Source: Jaenimonas drosophilae (Eukaryota > Euglenozoa > Kinetoplastea > Trypanosomatida > Trypanosomatidae). From it: 17,279 nt of DNA. Shown here one piece after another: positions 1 to 7,747 of the stretch (position 1 is the stretch's first letter; each line of letters opens with the position of its first letter). A program made the translations under genes and the position numbers. The notes beneath the pieces were generated by a model that worked only from the letters and a program-made list of their open reading frames with translations, was not told the DNA's origin and searched no databases. The stretch spans positions 1-17,279 of the forward strand of contig JASAON010001366.1 in the NCBI GenBank assembly GCA_030849065.1, given 5' to 3'.

Positions 1-158
1 TGCACGTGGAACTGGTCGTAGGCCTCTGTGGCATCACCAGTGCCGGAGTAGAACTTCATGATGCTGCCGCCAGGATGCTTGAAGTGTGTTACATCGTACA
101 GTCGGCCATGAATCAGGATCTCATGGGGCTGCTGCGGCAGAGCAGAGGTGACGGTCAT
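1..158 (-). CDS. Cytochrome b5-fused fatty acid desaturase, second tandem copy (5' end only)
   Basis: This is the N-terminal end of a membrane fatty acid desaturase, cut by the window edge after about 52 codons. What is visible is the start of a cytochrome b5 domain: the heme-binding HPGG motif is at about residues 28-31, followed by FYSGTGDATEAYDQFHV. The ATG at 158-156 is chosen because it sits just behind a strong trans-splice acceptor and matches the start of the complete copy at 2736-3995. The first 140 bases differ from that copy at only three positions (40, 78 and 102), one of which changes Ser to Thr. The first few codons differ: MTVTSALPQQ here against MTILTNPPLPQQ there, two codons shorter. 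The family passes electrons from the b5 domain to a di-iron centre that inserts a double bond between an existing one and the carboxyl end of the acyl chain. The rest of the gene, including all histidine boxes, lies outside the window, so intactness cannot be judged. Confidence 0.9.
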   Translation of the reverse strand, partial: MTVTSALPQQPHEILIHGRLYDVTHFKHPGGSIMKFYSGTGDATEAYDQFHV

Positions 159-178
159 AAGGAAAAGAACGACGGAGG

Positions 179-200
179 CTGAAGGGGCAGGAAAAGGAGG
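179..200 (-). promoter_or_regulatory. Putative spliced-leader acceptor for the partial desaturase
   Basis: On the minus strand an almost pure pyrimidine tract (200-181) is followed directly by AG (180-179), then about 20 bases of pyrimidine-rich leader before the ATG at 158. This is the expected layout of a kinetoplastid trans-splice acceptor. It resembles nothing at the same position in front of the complete desaturase copy. The assignment is by pattern only. Confidence 0.55.
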
Positions 201-532
201 TGCTTAATGTGAAGATGATACCTACGTAACGGTGCATGTGTAGGTTGCAGAAAGAGCAGGGAGAAGATGTTGAATGCATAGTACGTTCATACACTACAGT
301 CATGTCACTATGGTACTCACTCATACAACTTGAGTGGAGCATGAGGAGCATGTTGTGTTAGTGACCGTACGGGGGTGAGGTGATGAATGAAACTAAAGGG
401 ACGAAGCACAACCCACTTTGAGTTGTTGTTGTTGATGGTGGTGAGAGTCAATGAAGTGTAGTGTTGCTGTTGAGTGTCTGTGTGCTTGGGCGGGGCAAGG
501 AAAGTCCCCTCAAGGGAAATGGGCAGCCCAAG

Positions 533-556
533 AACACACACACACACACACACATA
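533..556. repeat. CA dinucleotide microsatellite
   Basis: An AC run of roughly ten units interrupted near its end by a T. Read on the minus strand it gives the Cys-Val run in overlapping spurious frames. It lies in the long spacer. Confidence 0.85.
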
Positions 557-1030
557 CACACTTGTGTTGAATGGCTCATCACACGCAAACGCACGCACAC
601 AGTTGCACGAAAGGTAAGGTTGGAGTGATCGCAATCGAAACAAAACAATCGAGATACATCGCTTGTGGATGGCCCTCCATAAAATGGCCATACGCATACA
701 CGCCTTTCCTTGTTGAGAATGAATCCCATCATGCTGGACTGCACGTGAGCTACTGTTGTTGTTGTTGTTACACAGCGCAGCATGATAAAAAGGAAGCCGG
801 AATGTTGATGGAGAGAGGAGGAAGATGGAGGGGCCGCAAAGAAGAAGCGTGAAGATGGTGAAAAAGGAAAATGGAAAAATAAACCATATATATATTTGCA
901 GCGCTCGATGCCAAGCCTTAACGACGTTGTTTGTTTGAAGGAGGAGGACTGGCAAGTGGATGGCCATCGTTGTACGCTGTTGTTGTTGATGATGATGAGT
1001 GAAGCCTGTGAGGGGGGAGTGCGAAGAATG

Positions 1031-1047
1031 AGAGGATTCGATCCTCT
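1031..1047. repeat. Short perfect hairpin (7-bp stem)
   Basis: AGAGGAT, a TCG loop, then ATCCTCT: a perfect 7-bp inverted repeat. It superficially resembles a tRNA T-arm, but no acceptor, D or anticodon arms are found at the right distance on either strand. Function unknown. Confidence 0.5.
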
Positions 1048-1236
1048 TTCTGTAGTTCCCCCTCATACCCGACTTTAAACATGTGGTATGAGCACATCAA
1101 GTGCACATGAGTTGGGCGGTTGATCAACACTGTTTTTAAAAAAGGGTGTTTCACCACAACTCAACGGCTCAGAGGCTCACGCCGCACTTCTCTACTGAAA
1201 AAGTGAGAGTAAGCGGTCGTACGGCAAACAAACTGT

Positions 1237-1253
1237 GGATGATGATGATGATG
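1237..1253. repeat. GAT trinucleotide microsatellite
   Basis: About five GAT units in the long spacer. It is one of many GAT/ATC runs across the window, in both coding and non-coding DNA. Confidence 0.7.
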
Positions 1254-1412
1254 AACGGGCGTGCGCAGTACAACAGCAAGTATTGAATGCCACGGTCCCG
1301 TCATACACACACCAACAGCACACGTTCACTACATGATCAACACAAGCAAAGAAAAAAAACAACTTAATAAGAAGGCTGCGCATGCTTCTGAGCACATGAG
1401 ATCCCTCTCTCA

Positions 1413-1440
1413 CATATACATGTACGCGTTCATGTATATG
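1413..1440. repeat. Near-perfect 28-bp palindrome
   Basis: The arms CATATACATG (1413-1422) and CATGTATATG (1431-1440) are exact reverse complements. The 8 bases between them contain the self-complementary ACGCGT (1424-1429) flanked by one T-T mismatch, so 26 of 28 positions are symmetric. It sits in the middle of the long spacer, away from any gene. It could form a cruciform or hairpin, or be a dimeric binding site. No function can be read from the sequence. Confidence 0.75.
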
Positions 1441-2412
1441 GGCACGCACGCACGACAGAACACACTCGTGACGTGGTGAGCTGTGAGGGGAGGTGCATAC
1501 ACCCAACAAAATGAAAACATGTTCAGTGTAAGAGTGGCAATCGACGTGTATAAAAGGCCGAAAACAATAAATAGAAAAGAAGCGGCAAAAAACAACATGA
1601 AGTTAGGAGGTGGGGGGAGTACGTTGCTGGGAAACACGCTCAAGGCGTGTGTTGGAGGAGGGGGGGGTATACGAACGGGGAGGAGTATGATGGGCTGTGA
1701 TTTTGTTTTATCTGCGTGTGTTCAGTCTGAGAATGTTTTTGCATTCTCTCTTTTTTTCTCTGCGTGGGGAGTGGACGTACTGGCGATTGTTGCCAACACA
1801 ACCACACACACTTCTGCTCACTCGCTCGCTTACTCTTACGTAGCTACAACCGACCACAAATTATGAGTTACAACGCAACCTAAGCCGAGGCACACGCATC
1901 TACAGCCGAAGACCAAAGTCTAGATCGCAGGCAAGGTAGAAGGAAACCAACAACAAAATTAAAATGTGAAAAGAACGCATGGTGCCATTGTCGTGATGCA
2001 GCAAACAACTCACAAAAAAAACACATACACGTTTCCAGTGTTAGCACTTGTGTTTTTTTCTTGTGTTGTTGTTGCCTGCTGCGGCAATGTGTGTGTTCGT
2101 GTACCACCTCTCATCACTGTTCCAAGGGAATCACTACCCAAGAAACGTGGATTGAGAGCCTTCGGGTAGACGCAAGTGTGCACCAAAACAATCGTAAAAT
2201 GTAGCAAAAATGTAAATATATATGTGAAGTTTCAAGATGATGATGATGTATCAAAGGTGTGAAGCAAGGGGGGAGAAAGGACAACTCTACGCACACAACC
2301 ACCCTCAGGGAAGGTGCTTAGGCGAAGAAACAGGCCATGACAAGTCGAACAAAAAAAAGAGGCAAATATAAGAAAACCAACAACGATACACGAATAGAGG
2401 TGTCTTGATTGA

Positions 2413-2428
2413 TGTGTGTGTGTGTGTT
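2413..2428. repeat. GT dinucleotide microsatellite
   Basis: Alternating GT for about eight units in the spacer downstream (on the minus strand) of the complete desaturase. Confidence 0.75.
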
Positions 2429-2451
2429 TGAAAACTGTAAGTGTGATCGGA

Positions 2452-2471
2452 AATGATGATGATGATGATGC
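2452..2471. repeat. GAT trinucleotide microsatellite
   Basis: Six or so GAT/ATG units in the presumed 3' flanking region of the complete desaturase. A shorter run lies at 2235-2249. Confidence 0.7.
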
Positions 2472-2735
2472 CTTGCCATTGTTGGGATCAGAAGTTTGTT
2501 GCTTCGGCCAACGCACCATCATTGATACATACCGATGTTGATGTTGCTGGGTTCACAAATGTGTTTCTTCTGCAAACACAACACACAATTCTCCTTCCTC
2601 CACCTTGTGTGCCATCATCACTATGACCTGCCTTCTCCACTTCTCATGAGTGGTGCCTCCCTCCCCCCCGCCTTCCCGATACCGTAATGGTAATCATCAT
2701 CAACACGCGCAAAGAACAACAATAACGCACTGCGT

Positions 2736-3995
2736 TTATGCGTCTTCGTACATGGATGTCGCCACCTCACCCAGGTTCTTCAAGGTGGTACAGAAGGTTT
2801 CAATGTAGGGGCGGCTGTCGTAGTGAATGCCGTTACACTCCAGCAATGAGCGTATCTTCGGTTGCAGCTTCACAAAGCGGCATTGTGGCATGCTGGGGAA
2901 GAGATGGTGCTCCACGTGGAAGTTTAAGAAGGCCATCCACCACGTGACGAGCCAGTGATGATTGAGATTCACGGCAAAGGAAGCGTGTTCCACGTGGTGA
3001 CGGCGTTCATGCCGCCCAACGACGGGGAGGAAGGAGTGATTCATAGCAAAGGTGAAGAAGATGTAAATGGCACCAAACATTTGAGAGAGAAGTGTGCAGC
3101 ACAAGCCAGTGACGAAGCTCACCTCAAGCTGGTGGCAAATGAAGGCAATCGTCAGCCAACGGCTGAGGATGGCCACGGCCTCGGTGTAGCGGTGTGTGCG
3201 GAGGATGTGACGTGGGTGCAGAAAGAGCTGCCAGTACAGGGCCACCAAGGAGCACGTCACGGGGATGAACATGTACTTCTGCTTCGAGATCCACCAACGT
3301 ACGAGTGGATGGGCCTTGCCAGATTTGGCAGTTTCCTTGTTGAAGGCAACGAGCGGAAGCGTCTCCAAGTCGGCATCCTTTCCAAGTTGTTGCGTAGCTG
3401 CGTGGTGCTTGTTGTGTTGCACACGCCACCACGCAGCACTCATGCCATCACCAAAACCATATACAATCTCCTGAATCTTGATGTCCACGGCAGGGATGCC
3501 AGTGCAGCTGTAGTGACCGGCCTCGTGCATCCACCAGCCGCAACGACCCTCGCCAACACCAAGAATGAGCAGCGCAACGGGCACCAAGAAGGCGGGGGCG
3601 TTGAAGAGCATCCATAGCCCAAGTGCGTGAATCAAGATGAGCTCTGTGAAGCGGTAGATGATGTGTGGGATGTGTGGCTTGAAGTACCCCAGATCCTGGC
3701 ACTCCTTGAAGAGGGCTTGGAAGTCAGCGGAGAGCTTTGCCAGACGCTTCTGCTCCTTCACATCTACACTGAGGTCCGTGGGAGCTGGGCGGCTGGGCAG
3801 CGCATCCAAGTACTTGTTGGCCCTGGGCAGTTGCACGTGGAACTGGTCGTAGGCCTCTGTGGCATCACCACTGCCGGAGTAGAACTTCATGATGCTGCCG
3901 CCAGGATGTTTGAAGTGTGTTACATCGTACAGCCGGCCATGAATCAGGATCTCATGGGGCTGCTGCGGCAGAGGCGGGTTGGTGAGAATGGTCAT
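2736..3995 (-). CDS. Cytochrome b5-fused front-end fatty acid desaturase
   Basis: A complete 419-residue membrane desaturase, the usual size for this family. The N-terminal cytochrome b5 domain carries HPGG at residues 30-33 (heme ligand His30, second ligand probably His53). Three histidine boxes bind the di-iron centre: HEAGH (157-161), HNKHH (194-198) and HVEHH (360-364). Hydrophobic segments lie at about 113-148, 243-260, 275-300 and 303-320. Known relatives make delta-4, -5, -6 or -8 double bonds in polyunsaturated acyl lipids in the endoplasmic reticulum, taking electrons from the fused b5 domain. Regioselectivity cannot be assigned from sequence. Box 3 is odd: front-end desaturases normally have Gln first (QxxHH), but here it is His360. 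The ATG at 3995 gives a full b5 domain and follows a plausible splice acceptor; the stop is TAA. The upstream neighbour is the coiled-coil protein. Downstream lies a second copy of this gene at 1-158. Family assignment is secure, substrate unknown. Confidence 0.95.
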   Translation of the reverse strand: MTILTNPPLPQQPHEILIHGRLYDVTHFKHPGGSIMKFYSGSGDATEAYDQFHVQLPRANKYLDALPSRPAPTDLSVDVKEQKRLAKLSADFQALFKECQDLGYFKPHIPHIIYRFTELILIHALGLWMLFNAPAFLVPVALLILGVGEGRCGWWMHEAGHYSCTGIPAVDIKIQEIVYGFGDGMSAAWWRVQHNKHHAATQQLGKDADLETLPLVAFNKETAKSGKAHPLVRWWISKQKYMFIPVTCSLVALYWQLFLHPRHILRTHRYTEAVAILSRWLTIAFICHQLEVSFVTGLCCTLLSQMFGAIYIFFTFAMNHSFLPVVGRHERRHHVEHASFAVNLNHHWLVTWWMAFLNFHVEHHLFPSMPQCRFVKLQPKIRSLLECNGIHYDSRPYIETFCTTLKNLGEVATSMYEDA

Positions 3996-4389
3996 GGAAG
4001 AGGAGAGATAAGATGAGCTTGTGTGTGATTTGTTGGGGAGAGTGTGTGGGTAGGCGTCTTGAAGAGGAGTGGCAAGAACAACAGAGAAGAGGAATAATAG
4101 AGTACATACAAGGATGTAGTATGTTGTTGCATGTGATCAACAGCCATGCATCTGTGTTTCTCAACGCGTACACTGGCCGCAATCCTCCACCCACGCACAC
4201 CTTCACTTAGTCACACAGAAACACACAAGCAGAAGGTTGCGATGGTACCAATCAGCCTCACTCATCGTTGTGTGTGTGGTATCGTCTGTATGTGGTACTA
4301 CACAATCCACGTTTGTTCGTGCGTTGTTGTTGTTGAGGTTGCGAATGAAGAGTGAAGTACATTGGCAGCTTTCACGGCCTCTCTATCTC
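3996..4389. other. Intergenic region between the WD/coiled-coil gene and the desaturase
   Basis: Nearly 400 bases holding the likely 5' leader and splice acceptor of the desaturase (4058-4100) and the 3' flank of the upstream gene, with GT- and TTG-rich stretches. No gene, RNA or strong inverted repeat was seen. Confidence 0.6.
4058..4100 (-). promoter_or_regulatory. Putative spliced-leader acceptor for the complete desaturase
   Basis: On the minus strand a pyrimidine-rich tract (about 4097-4060) is followed by AAG, with the AG at 4059-4058, about 62 bases before the ATG at 3995. A second AG at 4018-4017 is possible but has a weaker tract. Pattern-based call. Confidence 0.45.
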
Positions 4390-7218
4390 TCACTGCACGC
4401 CAAGCCGCTGCTTCTCCGATGCTGTGAGGTACTTCGTTACAACATCAGCCACCAGCTCAGCGAGCTCTTCAATGATGCCGCGGAAGATGTTGCTTAGGTG
4501 GGCTGGCGTACCGGCGGCAGTGGCTGAGGTGCCGCCGGTGAGTGCCTCCACCACCTGCTTCGCGCTCACGGTGCGCTTGAAGAGCAGCGCCAAACACTCA
4601 GCGAGGGTGCGACGTGTTTTGATGATGAACTCGAACATGGCACGGTGTTCGCGGAGGTAGCGTTCATCCATGGCGTACTGATTGCGAATGACTTTCATGA
4701 GTGAATCTGTCTGGCCATCCTCTTCTGCCACGGGAGGTGGGTAGGGAGAGATGGTTGGCACACCCAAGGGAAGAGGCAGAGGCGATTGTGGCGTTGTTGC
4801 CGCAGGTGCTGCTGTTGGAGAAGCAAGACCATGAATAGGTGGTGGGCTGAGTAAGGCAGGCAGGTAGCTTGCGTTGTTGTTGATGGTGGTGGTGTTCGTA
4901 TTGGGTGAGGCCGCCGTGGATCCAGGAGTTGCTGCACCGATCAAACCTACCATGGATGTGGGCAGTGGCGGCAGTGGGAGCTCATAACCGTTGGGCATCG
5001 CTGCCGGTGATGTGGCGGAAGGATTCGGTGGCAGAGGTGGTGGAAGGCCAACCATATTCAGTGCGCCAACCGCCGTAGACATGGGAGGCAGGCCAACATT
5101 GTAGGGAAGCGAGGTTGTTGTTGGTGATGCCGCAGCCATCATTGCGTTGTTGGGGAGCAGCCCCACTCCAGGTGAGGGATATCCCGATGGAGGTGGTATG
5201 ATGGTGGCGGTAGCACCTGCTCCAGACCCATCCATCAGGTTTGGAATGCTGCGCTTGAAGGAGGCGATGCTCTCCGTACTAACCTTGCCATCCTTAACCG
5301 CGAGACGTACAAACGAATCCACGAGCTGGCGTGTTTCGGGGCTTAGGTTGTCACTGGAGCTCAACTGAAGATAGTCAATGAGTTTGTCATAGGCCTCACG
5401 ATCCTGCTCGCGGAGTGCCTCGAGGAACTGCATGAAGGGTCCATGGCGATCCATGAGCTGCCCACGCGTAACATCATCACACTCCAGCTCTAAACGCATT
5501 GGATTCCGTACCATTGTGGCGAGGAGGAGGGCGGAGAGAAAAGGGTCCGTGACGTGATCGGCCACCTTGCGACGGAATGCGCTCAGTAGGGCCGTCAAAT
5601 CACGATCTTCTTGTTCCTTGCGACGAAGACTGTATTGCATCGAGGCCAACAAGGAGCTCAGCATGCGGTTCATGGAGCGCACCTGCTCCAGCTCCTGATT
5701 GGTGGCTGCGCTGCCTTCGATGATCTTGGCCTGTACGTCGCGCTCCGCACGTTGGGCGGAGGCCACGTTCCCAACGGCGGCACACAGACGTGCGTTCTCT
5801 GCCGTGATGCTCGCCAACTTATTCTGACAATCCATCAAACGCTGCTCCACATGAAACTTCTCCGTAGAGCGTTGCGAGAGCTCCTGATCCACCATGGCCT
5901 TGGCACTTTGAACCTGCTGCACCTCCGTTCGGCACCGCGTGAGATCATCACGGGCTTGATTAGCATCCGCTTGCAACAACAACCGCTCTCGCTCGCTATT
6001 CATAACTGTTGTGGTCATGTTGGTGATGTCGGCGGAGAGCTTCCGTGTTTCCTCCTCTAGTAAGCGTACACGGCCGGTTTGTGTGGCGAGCTCCGCATCC
6101 TTCACCTGGATCATCTCTTCCATCTTGAGAAGGCGCAGTCGCAGCTCCTGAGATTCCTCACGCAGTTTTCGCAGGTTGTCCTGCAAATCAACGCTCTTCT
6201 TGCGCTCTTCCTCGACGCGCACACCAAAATTGGCGCGCTCCATCGCCCACGACCCGTGCATCGCGGAGGTGATGGCCGCCTGCTCCACCGGGCTCACGAA
6301 GGGTGGCGGATTAATCGCCACACCGTGGCCCGATAACGTCCATCCATGCATCACCTCATCATTGCCCAGCGACCACACACGCGCCACCTCTTGATGGCGT
6401 ACTTTGGTGAGGCCCGACACAAAACTGCCATGTGCTGCATGGATTTGCTCCTCAATGGTAGCCGTAGTTGCGCGAATGATGAGAATCTTGCGTTCATAGG
6501 TGGAAACAACAACATTCCCACTGAGCTCCATCATTGATGTAGTGCGGCCTACACCTTCTACACGTCGCACAAGAACCAACTCACGTTGTTGCAGCTCATA
6601 AACATCCACGTTGCCGTTCTTGCGTGCCACCCACAAGGTACCGGTGGAACGTTCATGCAGCACACGCAACACCTCGCTGCTGCTTCGTGTGTGCGCAACA
6701 ACGATCTCTCCCGTCAAGACATCGAAGATGGTCAAACCGCCATCTACATCACCAACCACCACAAAGCTATAAAAGTGGGCTACGCTCGTACATGAAGCGG
6801 AGGTGATGAGCTCCGCCATGACTGATTTGCGAATGGGATGCACAAGCCACGTACGCCCAGCAGAGGTGGCGATGGCGGCAACGTGGCCGTTGAAACACAT
6901 TTCTGCCACTGGACCATGGTGTGGTGCTTGATCCTCCACACAGAGGCGAAGGGGGGAGTTGGTGCTGAGTTGTCGGGCTTTGATGGATATGATGAGTACG
7001 TGGCCCTCCACGGTAGCCACCCACACTTCATGAAACACAACCATAAGCGCACGTGCCACAACATGATCATTGCCATCCACGTGAAGATCTATTTCAGCAA
7101 CAAGAGCCTCACTCACCGCATCAAAGACGGCGATGCCGCCCTCTTGGCGAGCTACCCACACCTCATCATTCACGGCGCAGGCGGCGTGTGCGCGCGCCTT
7201 GATGGTTGACTGCTGCAT
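4390..7218 (-). CDS. WD-like beta-propeller, coiled-coil and proline-rich protein of unknown function
   Basis: A 942-residue protein I do not recognise by name. Residues 1 to about 300 are repeating short beta-strand blocks (EVWVARQEGGIAVFD, EVWVATVEGHVLII, SFVVVGDVDGGLTIFD, TLWVARKNGNVDVYE, NVVVSTYERKILIIR), the texture of a divergent WD40-type propeller. Residues 330-555 form a long charged coiled coil. About 555-660 is a helical segment. About 660-850 is low complexity, rich in Pro, Ala, Ser and Thr. The last 90 residues are again helical (MDERYLREHRAMFEFIIKTRRTLAECLALL and onward). Such architecture suits a cytoskeletal, trafficking or flagellar scaffold, but this is inference. There is no signal peptide or membrane segment. 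The ATG at 7218 is chosen because the 14 codons upstream have no ATG start, only a GTG. It is not a formin: the proline-rich region is not followed by an FH2 domain. Confidence 0.85.
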   Translation of the reverse strand: MQQSTIKARAHAACAVNDEVWVARQEGGIAVFDAVSEALVAEIDLHVDGNDHVVARALMVVFHEVWVATVEGHVLIISIKARQLSTNSPLRLCVEDQAPHHGPVAEMCFNGHVAAIATSAGRTWLVHPIRKSVMAELITSASCTSVAHFYSFVVVGDVDGGLTIFDVLTGEIVVAHTRSSSEVLRVLHERSTGTLWVARKNGNVDVYELQQRELVLVRRVEGVGRTTSMMELSGNVVVSTYERKILIIRATTATIEEQIHAAHGSFVSGLTKVRHQEVARVWSLGNDEVMHGWTLSGHGVAINPPPFVSPVEQAAITSAMHGSWAMERANFGVRVEEERKKSVDLQDNLRKLREESQELRLRLLKMEEMIQVKDAELATQTGRVRLLEEETRKLSADITNMTTTVMNSERERLLLQADANQARDDLTRCRTEVQQVQSAKAMVDQELSQRSTEKFHVEQRLMDCQNKLASITAENARLCAAVGNVASAQRAERDVQAKIIEGSAATNQELEQVRSMNRMLSSLLASMQYSLRRKEQEDRDLTALLSAFRRKVADHVTDPFLSALLLATMVRNPMRLELECDDVTRGQLMDRHGPFMQFLEALREQDREAYDKLIDYLQLSSSDNLSPETRQLVDSFVRLAVKDGKVSTESIASFKRSIPNLMDGSGAGATATIIPPPSGYPSPGVGLLPNNAMMAAASPTTTSLPYNVGLPPMSTAVGALNMVGLPPPLPPNPSATSPAAMPNGYELPLPPLPTSMVGLIGAATPGSTAASPNTNTTTINNNASYLPALLSPPPIHGLASPTAAPAATTPQSPLPLPLGVPTISPYPPPVAEEDGQTDSLMKVIRNQYAMDERYLREHRAMFEFIIKTRRTLAECLALLFKRTVSAKQVVEALTGGTSATAAGTPAHLSNIFRGIIEELAELVADVVTKYLTASEKQRLGVQ

Positions 7219-7747
7219 CAATGAAAAAAAGAAACCGTTTGTTGGCGATGATGCGCACACAACCTAGTATCTGCGCAAGCTCACCACCACGTACGAAGAT
7301 ACGTAAGAAGAAGAGGTGCAATGATGTTGAGGATGATGGTGTTTCAGTCGTGTGTAGGTGTGGAGCTGCTCCTCTACTCTATTAAATCTAAGGTCAGAAG
7401 GCGGAAGGGTGAGTGCTACGTCTATGCAGCCTTCCAGCACGGATGTGTGTGCGTCTGTACGCTGGCGTGTGCGCGCTAATGTTGTTGGCGCCACCTAAGT
7501 TGCTACATCGCCATCAAAGATGTTTGGAGCATTGAGAGAATGGATATACGTCACAAGAACGCATCTGCAGTTGTTGTTGATGTTGAGATGGAGTTTATAT
7601 TTTCATTGTTACTTCTCACGAAACCCATTTCGTGTCTGTGATGGATATCAATGGATGATCCTAATCACCATCATCACAACGTGTTCCTCGACCTACTCAT
7701 GATGCAGCTAGCATCTTCTTCATCCTCATCATTTTGTGCATGTACGC
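7219..7747. other. Intergenic region between the KREPA-like gene and the WD/coiled-coil gene
   Basis: About 530 bases with no ATG-started reading frame of substance. The 76-codon frame at 7494-7264 begins with GTG and looks random. The region contains the probable splice acceptor of the downstream gene (7280-7317) and AT-rich sequence at 7560-7690 that is probably the 3' flank of the KREPA-like gene. Nothing else was seen. Confidence 0.55.
7280..7317 (-). promoter_or_regulatory. Putative spliced-leader acceptor for the WD/coiled-coil gene
   Basis: A minus-strand pyrimidine-rich run (7316-7293) is followed by the first AG at 7281-7280, about 62 bases before the chosen ATG at 7218. Placing the acceptor here leaves the leader ahead of M1 at 7218. 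Moderate support only. Confidence 0.35.

Larger units (their letters stand above)
159..2735. other. Long spacer between the two desaturase copies, no convincing gene
   Basis: About 2.6 kb with no recognisable protein or RNA gene. It is rich in simple sequence: a CA run at 533-556, a GT run at 2413-2428, GAT runs at 1237-1253, 2235-2249 and 2452-2471, and scattered TTG triplets. Pyrimidine-rich stretches on the minus strand (for example 785-876, 1594-1680 and 2262-2280) could be splice or polyadenylation signals. The longest ATG-started frame is 1066-317 on the minus strand (249 codons). It is made largely of low-complexity residues, including a Cys-Val run from the CA repeat and Asn and His runs, and overlaps other meaningless frames, so I do not call it a gene. 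Two inverted repeats are listed separately. Most other spacers in the window are 0.2-0.5 kb, so this one is unusually long. Confidence 0.6.

Noticed and set aside
1028..1054. Possible tRNA T-arm around the hairpin at 1031-1047
   Set aside because: The loop register is wrong for a T-loop, and no matching acceptor, D or anticodon arms occur on either strand.
1483..1866. A 127-codon plus-strand frame in the long spacer
   Set aside because: It begins with GTG, has no domain, and is composed of Gly runs and repeats. All supported genes are on the other strand.
159..2735. Spliced-leader RNA, 5S rRNA or transposon in the long spacer
   Set aside because: I saw no sequence resembling a kinetoplastid spliced-leader exon, no rRNA-like sequence, no reverse transcriptase or transposase fragments, and no terminal repeats with target-site duplications.
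2955..3617. A 220-codon plus-strand frame overlapping the desaturase
   Set aside because: It is the antisense shadow of a gene whose cytochrome b5 and histidine boxes are unambiguous on the minus strand.
4900..5250. Formin-like FH1 region in the proline-rich part of the 942-residue protein
   Set aside because: Proline runs are short and mixed with Ala, Ser and Thr, and no FH2 domain follows; the C-terminus is a short helical region.
7219..7260. N-terminal extension of the WD/coiled-coil protein by 14 residues
   Set aside because: The extension begins with a GTG codon; the first in-frame ATG is at 7218, so the shorter start was used.
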